From NCBI GenBank assembly GCA_013399115.1, contig VXAA01003841.1, forward strand, positions 30,632 to 94,631: DNA of 64,000 bases, read 5' to 3'. This DNA comes from Anseranas semipalmata. Its lineage: Eukaryota; Chordata; Aves; Anseriformes; Anseranatidae. Each line of letters starts with the position of its first letter. Position 1 is the first letter of the stretch. Positions 12,159-23,900 of the stretch are shown piece by piece. The notes under the pieces are model-generated. The model made no database searches. It worked only from the letters and a program-made list of their open reading frames with translations, and was not told the DNA's origin. A program made the translations under genes and the position numbers.

Positions 12159-15100
12159 CTTCTCCTAGACCAATCTCTTACTTTGAATGGCAGCTTGCCA
12201 GTCAGATAGTCTTTAAAATTCAGTCAAAATTTGCTTTTGACAAACTTTTTTGCATATGTAGGGTATAAAGAGAGAGATTTTAAATGATTATTATTCTGAA
12301 AGCTGAGTGTTCTCTCAATACAATAAAGAGTTGTTTCAGAGAACATTGAAACAAATTTAACAATTAAAGTATTTCCTGAAAACCATCTGATAGGGATAAG
12401 AATTTCATAGGGACTGCTAATGATGAGAACTTAAAGAACCAAGTTAAAAATGTAGTTTTATTTTTCTTACCTGGTAACAAAGTAGTGTTAAAATAGTACC
12501 ATTTATTAGTTTCTTCCATATTTCTGCTTGACCTTGTTCTAACTACTGAGTTGAATATCATTTACAGACTTGTATATTCAGGGATATCTATAATGATTAA
12601 CATGAAATTAGGAGGAGAGAAATGAGCCTCTACAGGTTCAACTAAACTAACACCAATAGTAAATCTACAATATTCTACTCATATTCTCTGTGGGAAATCA
12701 TCAGAATGGCATACATTTCATATTGTTGATAGTGGTTCTTCTTAATAAATGAGAACAGTCAAATCAATACTTCACAGTTTGTTGTGCATAATTTGGCATG
12801 GATATTAGCTGAGATAAATTTCAGAAATTCTAATTTCAGAGTATTTCTAATGAGGAAGAAGGGGAGTAGGCTGGAATCTATGTACAGCAATCTGTGCAGG
12901 TTTCATTTGGCTTTTAGTGTTCCTAAGTGATTTCTTTGAAACTGTCTGCCAAAACCTAGCCACTAGGGTGCAGATATGCAGCACAAACCACGATGGGGAA
13001 TACGTATAAACATGTCTCACCACTTCAGAAGGCATTTTTTTTCTTTAAATGCTACTCACATTTTGACAGTATTTCAAATTCTGAAAGTTTCTATTAGTTC
13101 TCAGAAATAAATACCTTCAAGCTTTCCCTCTATAAGTTAATATTTGAATAGGTTCCTGTTGTAAAATGTATTTGTCAACATAGTTTACAGATGCATCTTA
13201 TTAATGTAATAATAGTGAAAAGCTTTTAAAGCATCTGGACTTACAGCAAAGGCATAAAAGGTCACATTGCATGTGACCTTGTAGTTAAAATTGTAGTGTT
13301 TTTTTGCTTGAAGCAGAACCGTTGTTTATAACAACATAAGGAAGAGGATGCTGTTGCAGCTTCATTGGTAAAAGCAGGGCTCAGTGTTTGTAAAATGGTC
13401 AGAAGTAAAAACTGACAGCTAGTGAACCTCTCACCTACAGGCACAATTTTGCTCTGAATCACTGTTTCATAGTTACAACTTCTACTTTTGTTCTACTCAT
13501 TATCACTGAAACAAAAGGACTGTAATGTTTTCTTTACTGTGTCATCTTTAAGATGGGGATGCGTTTATTTCTTGGTAAAGAACCATTGTCGGTGCTGCAG
13601 AAAATAAAATTAGAAAGCCATTTTGTGCTTAGACAAACTCACAAACAGAGAGCAAATGCATTTTTGTCATTTGTAATTTTATTAGTGGTAGTAAACTCTG
13701 TCATTGATGCCTGACGCTACTTTTTTTTTTTCTCAGAAGAAGAAAAAGAGGTCAATGTTTCTGGTATAAATGGTGCAGCTGGCATGCACTGTGGATGTGA
13801 AATAACATGCCTGGCCTTGAGATAAGAATACATATGTTCCTCGAGTACTAATCCTGTCCATCAGACTAATGTTCTCTTCAGCAGTACATTATCCGAACTG
13901 TTCCATCTTCGTTTGCATTATGCACCACATCGGTTGCTATTTTAATATATTGTTATTCCTTCTCTTTCAAACTGTTTGCATTTTTTTCAGACCACATTTG
14001 CTGCAGTGTTTTTTTCAGCCCAGCTGATGCACACTGAACCCAGAAAACCCATGCCTGCTCTTCTGTAGACAGCCTGGCCTGGTTGGACCTCTGGCTGCCA
14101 TGCAATCCTGCATTTTCTCCTCATATGCTTTCTCTGAGGCTTTCTGCCACCTTGTCTTGTCTCTTTAATGATGCACAGTATCTGAAGCAGAAAAAATAAG
14201 AATTTTATAATTTCCAAAGCCCAGACATACCTTAAAAAGACAAAACAACCCTTTGCATACATTTTACCTTTGATGTCTTTTAGTGTTGCTGATTAGGGGA
14301 CATAGCTTTCTCAGTTTTCCTTCAGCATATTTGCTGTTTACTTGTTCCTTGACTTGTCTGCTTTGAGAGCATACTTTTTCATTTCCCTTCCTTGCTCTTT
14401 TGAACATTCATCCAAAGTTTTTCTCAGACACAGAGCTGGTGGCAATGGCTGTCCTTTTTATCTTCTCCTCTTTCTCTCCTTTCAGGGATTCTGTACACTC
14501 CAAATACTGCTGGAGGGGTTGGAGGAACCCCTTTTTACATAGGTTGGGTCTCGGTGTCTATTTTTTACTCTGAGGTGTTCATACTTGATATCCAGTAAGT
14601 TAAGTAGTATGGCCTTAACAGCGTATAACTCAACATATTTTTGCTGAGATCATAGTTACGTTCTATCTATGCCTTAACAGCTTACTTGATTGTACATATT
14701 TGGACTGTTAGAAACATGTACCCAGATGAAAATATCTTTTAAAATATTCAGTCATACAGCATAAGCCTTGTATCTGCTGATGCCAAGAGAAAGATATTTC
14801 GTATCCAGATGAGAGAAATGCCTGTAAATGCCTATGTAATTGCTCAGTAATGGAACTAATGAAGTGATTAAGGGTTTAGGATGGGGTGCTGCATTTGCTG
14901 ATGTCAGTGATGTCTGCAGAGACAACTGCAAGACAAGAGTTTTCTTTTCTGACATGTTCTTTTTTCTATTGTGTTGTTGAAATATTTTTCTATTTATTTC
15001 CATTCATGCTGGACACAGACATGTAACTGATACATTTATTTTTTATTTTTTATTTTTTGGCAGAGGTTTGAATTTCCACTCACTTGAAGCTTTGATGGTC

Positions 15101-18100
15101 ACTGAACATGAAAGTGTATCCCAGCTCAGTGGCCCTCCATTCACCAATATAGCTTTCCAGGCAAATCCTGGGAATTCCTATATGAGAAGCCAGTGTAGAT
15201 GACCTACACCTTTCTTTCATCCTTTCATAGTCTTGAATGGGTGCATAGGGAGGATATAGACATACTTAGCAACCGTGTTGGCATATCATAGAAAGATTAA
15301 GTTCTACATTTGTCAAAAATTGTAAAAAAAAAGGTTGCTGGTTTATTGTGATATTTAAATGTTAAACTTCCAATCTCCATATGAAATTCCAATGAATTTT
15401 CAAGCACCTCATGCCCGTAAATGAAAGAAACCTGGTTAAAACTCAGATTTGTGATAAAGAACTGATTTTATTTTATTTATTTTCCCTCACTCCACTTATT
15501 TTTTTTTTTTTTCAGAGTTATAAATTGGGATAATCTCAGTAAATTATTTGGCACTGCTCTTTGATGTAAGTTTGCTTTCTTGCTTTGTTATAGATTCCTT
15601 TTAATCTCTCCTTCTCTCTATACATACACCTTCCCTCCATTTTTTATTTTAAGAAATTGTGTTGATGTTTGTTGCAAAATGCCTTGTTTAGTAAGATCTG
15701 TAGCAGGATATGTGACTTTCTGTTTGCTGGGGATATTTAGATTTACATATTGTTGCTTCTAGATCCTAAATTCTTTTCACAACTTTGCTTTCCATGATTA
15801 TTTTTCTGTTCTTTCATGTCTTTCCCTCTGATCAAGTAAAAGTTATATGTTACTAATGTTTATTTAATTTATTTTCTAAACTAGAGTTTTTCCCTTTCTT
15901 TTTAGGATCTATCAGTGAAAAGCAGCCATAGCATGCCTGACAGGGAAAGGAAAATAGTTCCTATATGTATGTGAATACTGAAAACAAAGAAATCTATGTA
16001 AGGTTTACTTCCAGTTGGTGTAGATTTTAGGTATGTGACCTTAGAGTGTAATCAGTAGAAATATTACAGCCTAAAGCATTTGTTGCTGTGTCCACAATGT
16101 CAGGCCATGTTTCTTGGGAAGAGACTCTGGTTTTGCTCAAGCAAAACAAAATACAAGTTTTATTATTTCACTAGGATTATTTATGCTGTAGTTAAGTTGT
16201 CTCTGTCATGTGTCAGTAACATCAACAGAGATTTAAATCAGTTTTTCTTCTATGCTACTTTATTTGTTTGTGGGTCTGCTACAAGAATTACCTTGCAGAA
16301 CTGATTTGAGTTGAATCTTATCTATCTTAAAAACAAAAATCCAAGTCTTTAAATTCAACTTAAATTGATTTCCTGATCTTGTCTATCCTGATTTAGTTGT
16401 TCTGTTTTACTTGCATAAAAGAAGCAATAATATAATATTACAATAGTGAGGTAAAAAGAAGCAGAGGGAGGCTAAGTTCTTGCAGACTATCAGGTGAATA
16501 GATGACACTAACATTTTCTAGTGGCATAGGCATGCCCCATTCCTAGCTTGCACGCTTCTCACACACCTCATCAAACCACATTCTTTTCAAAGCCTCTGTC
16601 TTAAGCAATAGTTACTAATTTAATTTGAATATTTTTATTTTGCATATTAATTTATTGTTTATTTATTTTTTCCATCCACAAGACTAGATAGATCTTTGTC
16701 AGATTACAGTATTTTGTTCATGCTTCTCATATGGCTGGTAAATGGGCCATTAAGTCTTTTGAAAGGCCTCCACAACTGAATACTGACTGTTTTTATATAT
16801 ACCAAAAATGTATGAAAATTGTAAAATGGGAGGGGGAGGAGTGTTTCCAGATACAGAGGGCTGGCTGTTAGTTTGTATTTGTAGTCACACCCCTTCTGGG
16901 CTTTTGAACCTGATGATATCTGTAAAACCAAAGCTGCAAGCTTCCCTGACAAGTCCCTTTACACGTCTCTACCATATCAGGCAGACATTTCTGGTGCCCT
17001 GCCAAAGTTATTTGGGTACATGCACTGTCCATAAGTACCAATGGGGATTTTAGTAGGTAGTCTTAATATAACTGACAAACATAAAAGTTCACTGTTATGA
17101 TTTATATATTGAAAATGTGCTCCTGGATAGTCCTGTTCTGGAGTCTTCTGACACTGTAAGCATGAGGCCCTTTGTTCATGTCTATAGGAGAAACAAGGGA
17201 GGGAACTGCAGTTCAGCCCGTCAGTCACTGGTTTACCCACAGAAACACATTTACCATAAACAGTCAGTTGACATATTCACCGTTTTTCCTGTGAAAGTAG
17301 TCCATTACTGATGGATTCAGAAATGGTGACTTAAGATATAGTCACCAAAGAACTGTTGGAAGATTTTTGGTTTTATTAGAAACGAAAGTTTTATTACCTT
17401 TAAAGGCTGATGCAATGGGAAACCCAAATACCTTACTGGAAAGCTAAATACCTCACTGCAAATCTGAACATTTAACTATGAATTCTATATTTAGATATTA
17501 AGTGGCTAAAATGTCTAAACTTGAGTTTTCAAAGAAGGGATTCTTCTCTGTATTACTTTTCCTGTAAGTTCCAGTATAATCTTTCAAATGTCTCTAGCTT
17601 CCTTGATTTTTTATGCAGTTCCTCATGCTATAGAAAATAACTTGTTGCTGTAAGCAATAATGTGTTGTTATGCTTTAGTAGCTTAAAATGGAATTAAAAA
17701 TGGTTTAGACAGGGGAGTGATGGAGCTAATTTATGCTCAGGAACCAAGAAATATCTGAAAAGAAAAGCCTGTGTTCCAGAGCTGATACCCTGGATTCTAC
17801 CATGCAGCCACCCACTTAGCAGCTGAAGTGGCTCAGAGAAGTTGTTTCAATATCTGATCTGGAGTTTGTATTGCATATAAAAACTCTAGCAAAAGCTCCA
17901 AGAGAGAATGTATTTAAGTTGCATTGCAGTCCCTATGTTTTAATGCGGTCTCCCACGCCACACACTGAATAGTAATCATCAGAAGTTCTGATACTACCAA
18001 GTCAAACAGTATATGAGAGTATACAAATTGTCGTACTTCTGGATTTTTCAAATCTAAATATTTAATATTGAAATACTCTGGTGCAAGTGTTTGTTATGTA

Positions 18101-18749
18101 ATGAAATAGTGCCAGTAAGAAAAACACTCAGAGTCCATATTGGTAAAAATACCATTTATTGGAGATAACATGAGAATCAAAAAGAAGATAGCATATATAA
18201 TCTTACATACCTCCGGATTCTGGGAATCCTCAGTTGCACAGCATTAAATGGACCTCCAATCAGGACATGTCACACTGTGCAGACCCTGTCTGCAGAGAGG
18301 TTGACCAGCATTGTAGTCTTCAGAGCATTTATAGGATGTTCTTAGAAATAAGCAACTTCATTCATCATTTCTATTATCAAACAAAAGGATGTTATCTGAA
18401 AACATGCTGCTTCACTTCAAGATAAGACAAGACATGCAGGTGGCATAATCACCAGGTGCTAAGTGGGAGCTGCATCTAGGCTTCTCTGTTACAATCAGTG
18501 GACTAAGTTCATCCAGCAGCCAAGTGATATGTGTAGCACAGCACAGGCTGCACCTGCTCAGGTTGATTGTAAAGTAGATCCGTAACTCCTCGATGCACAA
18601 GAGTTTTCTGGTCAGGACCACTACAAACATGTTCTGTTGACAGACGATGTGTTATCCAAAGAAGGTGGAAATGCAGTAATACAACTCCCAGAGTGGTTTG
18701 TCTTCTCAGGTCCAGTGAGTACTAGCTAGTGTTAAATGGTAATGAAATA
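12159..18749. other. AT-rich unique sequence, no gene seen
   Basis: This 6.6 kb holds no recognisable repeat family. It contains several poly-T tracts ending in CAG (near 13721-13736 and 15500-15514) and a perfect inverted repeat at 13258-13280, listed separately. The minus strand has an open stretch (14181-13987) that follows a good acceptor-like sequence; it is discussed as a finding and is not called as a gene. Confidence 0.5.
13258..13280. repeat. Perfect inverted repeat, 9-bp arms
   Basis: The arms AAGGTCACA and TGTGACCTT are exact reverse complements around a 5-base centre. Each arm contains AGGTCA, the core half-site of nuclear hormone receptors, here as an inverted pair 9 bases apart. 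The structure is seen directly; any regulatory role is inference. Confidence 0.6.
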
Positions 18750-18815
18750 ACAGATATATAATGCTGGGTTAGACCACCTGTGAGCCACTTAATCCATTTC
18801 CTGTCTTAGCATCCA
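18750..18815 (-). mobile_element. Ancient CR1-type LINE 3' end (turtle/crocodilian-like)
   Basis: The bases 'tgctgggttagacca' followed by 'ccatttcctgtctta' match, in reverse orientation, the well-known 3' end of turtle and crocodilian CR1 elements ('tactgggtcagaccaatggt...cctgtcttc'). Only the last 60-70 bases are recognisable and they are heavily mutated, so the element is old. No coding part is seen nearby. Confidence 0.5.
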
Positions 18816-19458
18816 TTGTAGGTTGCTCAGGAAAAAACCTTCAATTTCTTTCTTTCTGCTAATCTGCCCTTTAGTGCAATATTTTAATGCAAAAATATTT
18901 AGAAAGGTTCTGAGCCACCAGCTAAAAAGAAAAACTGGAAAATGTGTAATGAATTGATAAAAATCTGTCTATAATTGTACTCTCTTACAGTCAAGAGACT
19001 CCCAGTCTGTAGCTCTAATGACTGATGTGTCTGACTTAGCTAATCATCAACAAGAACATTATCATGTACTGAACTTAAGCTACTTCAGTTGTCTTAAATA
19101 CGAACACATCCATTCTAGTAAAAATTCCAACCTGAATTTTGTGTTTACTTTGTATGCTAAAAGGAAAGGTAAGCATATAAATGATGCTTAACATGGTTGG
19201 TAAATAACTGTAGACGTTGGTTGTCCAGTACAAAAATATTTTAGCTGTAGAGTGACTTCTGTTGTAAATAACTTTTGGAGGGTGTCTGGTTCCAATCTCT
19301 GCTCAAAACGGGACCAGCTTACACCAGGTTGCTCAGAGCTCGTTTCTGGATGTTTGCAGTCCCTTATGCTCATTCTTCTTTATCTTGCAACTTTTTGCTA
19401 CATGCATGGCTCCCACATGCAACCACACATACCTCTGGTGGTTCCATTGCTGATGTGC
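18816..19458. other. Unique sequence, no gene seen
   Basis: This stretch lies between the ancient CR1 stub and the LTR. I see no repeat, exon or RNA gene. Short open frames on both strands at 19188-19488 overlap each other and look like chance. Confidence 0.5.
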
Positions 19459-19605
19459 TGTGGTGGTTTTACCCTGCCGGGCATCTGAACTCCACCACAA
19501 CTGCTCTCTCGCTCCCTCTCCTCAAAAGAAGAGGGGGAGAAGAAAAAAAACTCATGGGCTGAGATAAGGATAGTTTAATTAGAGAGGAAGAAAAAACATC
19601 AACAA

Positions 19606-19654
19606 CAAATATATATACATATGTGTGTGTGTATATATATATATGTACACACAG
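19606..19654. repeat. (TA)n/(TG)n alternating tract inside the LTR
   Basis: Alternating purine-pyrimidine bases: ATATATAC, then ATGTGTGTGTG, then TATATATATATATG and ACACACA. Such a tract mutates by slippage and can form Z-DNA. It interrupts the otherwise GC-richer LTR. Confidence 0.8.
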
Positions 19655-19945
19655 GCAAAGCCTGTGCACAGGCACAGAGGAAAAGAGAAAACAAGTGATT
19701 CTCCCACCAACGAGCGATGCCCGGCCACGTCCTGGGACGCAGAGCCTCAGTACCCGCAGTGGTTGTTCGGAAGGACAGACGTCTTCGCAACAACAGCCCC
19801 CCCTTTTTCCTTCCCTTTCCCAGCTTTTATTGCTGAGTGTGACACCATATGGCATGGAATATCCCTTTGGTCGGTTTAGGTCAGCTGCCCTGGCCATGTC
19901 CCCTCCCCACTTCTTGCCCACCCCCACCTACTGGCTTTGGGGGTC

Positions 19946-19946
19946 N
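19946..19946. other. Single-N assembly join inside the LTR
   Basis: One N lies directly at the point where LTR homology stops. The bases after it (gacccagcacac) could be the outer edge of the same LTR, which in this group begins TGTGCTGG on its own strand, so the middle may be missing from the assembly. Confidence 0.7.
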
Positions 19947-20137
19947 GACCCAGCACACATGCTTATGTAAAAGGCTCATATATTTTGCCTGGCTACACTA
20001 TCACAGTGTATACTTACATACTATTGTTTAGTATGTCTATATTTGGACTCATGGCAAGTTAATATTAGCTATATCCTGATAAATACATTTATAATTTGCC
20101 TCTGCTTTGGTTATAGGGCCTTGTTCAGTCAAAATTC

Positions 20138-20316
20138 ATATATCTCCAAGGGTGGAGTTTTCATAACCTCTCTGGACAACCTGTGCTAGTGTTTGACCTC
20201 CCTCATGGTGAAAAAGCTTTTCCTAATACCTTTTCATTGCCTCTTGTCCTTTCACTCCAAAGGGCTGCTAAACACTGAGATAAGTCTAGCTCAATCCTCT
20301 TGTATTCATAATAAAA
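20138..20316 (-). mobile_element. Old CR1 LINE fragment
   Basis: In reverse orientation this matches the end of CR1 ORF2 and the nearby 3' region. The + strand bases 'aacctctctggacaacctgt' (20165-20184) and 'ttgcctcttgtcctttcact' (20236-20255) mirror the complement seen in the clearer copy at 3720-3840. The fragment is strongly diverged, lacks the 3' tail and lacks any open frame. It ends near 'ctagctcaatcctcttgta'. Confidence 0.75.
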
Positions 20317-20884
20317 TAAAAATTGGAAAGGAAAAGCAAAAGATTTGGCCAGTGTTTACAAAGAACAGACTCCACCATTGGAATCACACTGTGATATCTA
20401 CTGGGCTGTATGTTTATTCATATGTTTAGAAACAATCACAGAGAAAGTGAACAGTTTCTGAATGGTTTAGTTATTCTGGGAGAACACTGAAATCCAGTGG
20501 TGAGGAAATGCAGCAGGATACTAAGTGAGTGGGAGATAGGACACAGATGAAATCTAGTGTCAGTAAACACGAAGTAATGCTTGTGGGCAAAACTACCCTA
20601 ACTACACATTTTCTTTGAGAAACTCCAAATTAGCTATTAGCTTATTATTGAGCAACCAGTAAGAAAAAAAAAATGAAATGGACAATATAGGAGGGAAAGA
20701 ATAGAGCATAAATATAAACAGCAAAACATCTCTCTGCAAGTCAATTTTGCACTTGTATCTTTAATGTTGCTAGCGTTGCAGTTCACCCTTCCTATTGGGA
20801 AAAAAAATTAAAAAAAAAAAAAAACAGGGAAAGTAACAAGGGTAGAAGATAAATGCATAGAATGACTTCAGTTCTAAAGGCTTT

Positions 20885-20952
20885 AAGTAGACCATTATAA
20901 GTAGACCATGTAAAATAGACCATATAAATTAGACCATTATTTTAAATAGAAT
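20885..20952. repeat. 14-bp minisatellite running into an assembly gap
   Basis: Four consecutive 14-bp units share the core TAGACCAT: aagtagaccattat, aagtagaccatgta, aaatagaccatata and aattagaccattat (20885-20940), followed by a partial unit that is cut by the N run. The sequence after the gap (20995-21019) resembles 20927-20952, so the array probably continues through the gap. Confidence 0.85.
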
Positions 20953-20994
20953 NNNNNNNNNNNNNNNNNNNNNNNNNNNNNNNNNNNNNNNNNN
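20953..20994. other. Assembly gap of 42 N
   Basis: This run of 42 undetermined bases lies within or at the end of the 14-bp minisatellite. The length equals three units of 14, which may be coincidence. Confidence 0.95.
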
Positions 20995-23900
20995 ATGAGC
21001 CATTTTTTTAAATGAAAATTTTTTTTTTTTTTTTTTTTTTTTTCAGCCAGAAAAGAAGTACAAATCAATGGATGCTGCTAGTTACCAGCACAGAAGAAGG
21101 AGCAGTGAGAATGCCATTAGCACAGTAACAGTCCCTAGCTGTCTGTATTGTGTGATTTTGCTTGTTTGATTTTGGTTTTCTTTCAAGTCCTATATATCCT
21201 GGCTAGTATCTTTCCTTTGTTGATGAGAGCAAAGTTTATGAGGAAGAGGGAAGAAATGGGTGATGAGTAATATAAGAATGAGATGGGGAAAGGATTCACA
21301 TGAATGGAGAGGAGGCTTGTTTTTGGGTGGAGAAGAAGGGGAGATACTCCTTTGACTGGTCTGCATAAGGTGCTAAGGTGAGCATGTGCTGTGTGTGCAC
21401 AGGCTTAGTGAGATGGTAAGCACAGTCATATTGTAAGAGGGAGAAGTAAGTTTAATGCAGGTACAGATGGGTCACAGATGAGAGGACAGACAGCCTACAC
21501 AAGGTAGAGGTATAGAGAGAAGCAAAAGTAGGTAAGAGCCTGCTACATCCTGGGGGAACAGATGGACCAAGGAAGGGAAACTCAGGAACAACTCTGGAGA
21601 AAGAAGAAGAAAAGGGCAAACTAGTTACACAGTGTTAAAATAGCTACCTGCTAAACAGCAGGAAAAGAAAGGATGCCGAGTCAGCTTGGTAAATTGAAGA
21701 GATGTGAGGATGCAGACAAGTGAGAAAGTGTATTAAGGATACCAGAATAGTAAGGAAGGTGCTGGTTCTCCCTCTTCCTGCATTTACTCCTTCTCCTTCT
21801 TTTGTGTATTTGATGATATCAGTGTTCACACAAGTGGTTGAAGGCTTGTTGAAGGCAATAAGAAAGTTTTCTCCTTTACTGGTAACTTTTGGTAAGGAAG
21901 ATGGACCTTCTGGTTAACCTAATACAACAATTTTATGTTGATTAGCAAACGATTTGAAATGCAACATAGAGTGCCTTCAGGACATTGACTAAATGGATTA
22001 AACAAGGCAATATCAGTGTTTGAACTAGTCTGGCAAAGTCAATCTGGTACATATAAAAGACAATTGCTTTTCTAGATCTTCTTTTCAACTTTTGTTCATC
22101 ATAGCTGGGGATCATCCTTTGTGTGAACTAAAAGTATGATTCATGATAGTGGAAACTAAATGACCGATGTAACTTGAAAATGGTTGCAAATAGCCCAGTA
22201 AATGATGTGACAAGTTCTCCAATCTGTACATGGTATTCAGGGATGACTATTTTCCTTTGGTGTAACAAGAGGGCATGTTTTCCAGGTGTACTATCATGTA
22301 TTGCTTTGTTATGCAAAGACAGAAGGAGACCAGAAGTTGATATTATTGTTTCAAAGCATAACTGCAGCCTAGAATATTTGGTGTGCTTTATTTATTTATA
22401 AAGGCATTGCTTTTAAAGAGTACAGTTCAGACTTGATAGCATAGAAGAATGGTGCAATCAGGTAAGAGGATAGTTTTGTACAAAAGAAACTATTCTTCAG
22501 AACTTAAACCCCACTCCCTCAAAAACCAGCACTGAACACTCAAACCCCTCCTCAGCCCCTCCTCAAGAAAAGTAGTCAGCATTTTGCTCCATATAATGCA
22601 AATGAAATGACTTTGAAAAATCTTTCCTTTTTTGTTCCCTTTTGCTCGATACTGTCAATCAGAAAATGAAATATAACAGAGTCACTTAAAAAACCTGTGG
22701 AGCTTAACCCTGATTCCACTTAACACTTATGCTTTAAGGTATAAAACTGGTGTGATTTTGGTAGAGGGATACTTGATACACGTTCACCGAAAAGTAGTAC
22801 AAAAACTATAAAATTTTGCAGCCATTTCCAGCTTTTTTTTTAAACTAAACTTCTTGTATTCATAAGGGAAGGAAAAGTTGAGTGTAGGCTTCTAAAAGAG
22901 ATGTATGTGAGAGCTTAGCAAAATCTGAATTACTCCTTAAAATCACTCATGTTATTGAACTGCTGTTCAAACAATAGCATTTTGACAATTCATGATTACT
23001 GTGATGGTCTTTTCACAAAGTAACCATTTTATTACATTCCTATAACTGTGGTGATTGATGTTCTGAAAAATTTAGAGCCAAAAATGCTAAAAAAGAAAAG
23101 AATATTTATCATTTCAGTTCATTGACATATCTGAGATTAAAGATAACAGATATATTTGATTTTTTTTCTCCTTTTATTAACTGTTCTGTAGCTCTAGGAT
23201 ACTTCATATAAACCTTGAAACTAACCATGTGCATTAACTGTTCATAGATTATTTGATACTGATGTTCAGAACATGCTTAAACTCAGTCATAACGTTCTCA
23301 GAGAAGGAGGTGTTTGCAAACATGCTATTGGTATTGTAGTCTTTTATTAGCTCCAAAAACACACTGCATGAATAATGATCTTGGCTATGATTTGCCATAG
23401 TTACATGCCAGAGTCTAGCTTTATGTCATAGTTTTTTTAAGAAGAGATTTTTATTTTTTACAATAAAGGTGGTAGATAAATATAATTAGTTCATAATTTT
23501 GTGTGTAACATTAAATTTAGCTGACTGAAGAAGTTATGGATATCCTTTTCTCAGCTGTGGATCTATCTCAGGCAAGCTTAGAGGGTGTAATATATTCTTT
23601 AGACTTGACTTTGTATGTATTTTCACATGTAAGCTGTTTACCCACACATGAAATAACAGTAGTCTAAGATAGTATGAAGGACGTAGAGCTGGTGTGTATA
23701 TGTATATACAAACATATAAAATATGTAAGTATGCATGTATATATGCACATTTTGTCTAGGAAGATTTAGCAAGCCCCAAATGCTACAAAGTAACTGCTAT
23801 TTATGAGGCACAACTAGCAGTAAGAATTTGTTTTGTTTTAATTTTGGTCTTTTTTTTGCAGTGTAATCTGGAGCTGACTTTTGTATATATTCTTGTTATC

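Larger units (their letters stand above)
19459..19946 (-). mobile_element. Endogenous retrovirus LTR, minus orientation, ending at an N
   Basis: This is part of an avian ERV long terminal repeat lying on the minus strand. Its 3' terminus is the + strand start 'tgtggtggttttaccctgcc' (19459-19478), so on the minus strand the LTR ends in ...CCACCACA. A conserved internal block at about 19840-19900 ('ggaatatccctttggtcggt') and an AATAAA polyadenylation signal on the minus strand (complement of TTTATT near 19826-19831) are typical of this LTR group. The 5' part is not seen: homology runs to the single N at 19946. A TG/TA-rich tract (19606-19652) sits inside. No viral coding region is attached, so this may be a solo LTR or an assembly-truncated one. 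The ERV class (probably ERVL-like) is from memory. Confidence 0.75.

Noticed and set aside
13737..13830. Open stretch after a poly-T plus CAG acceptor-like site
   Set aside because: About half of all acceptor-like sites are followed by 25-30 open codons in some frame, and no good donor or conserved motif supports this one.
15515..15564. Mini-exon between a long poly-T CAG and GTAAGT
   Set aside because: All three frames contain a stop before the donor.
19469..19927. 152-codon minus-strand frame and overlapping + frames
   Set aside because: These are inside an LTR, which is non-coding; the frames run through the TA/TG tract.
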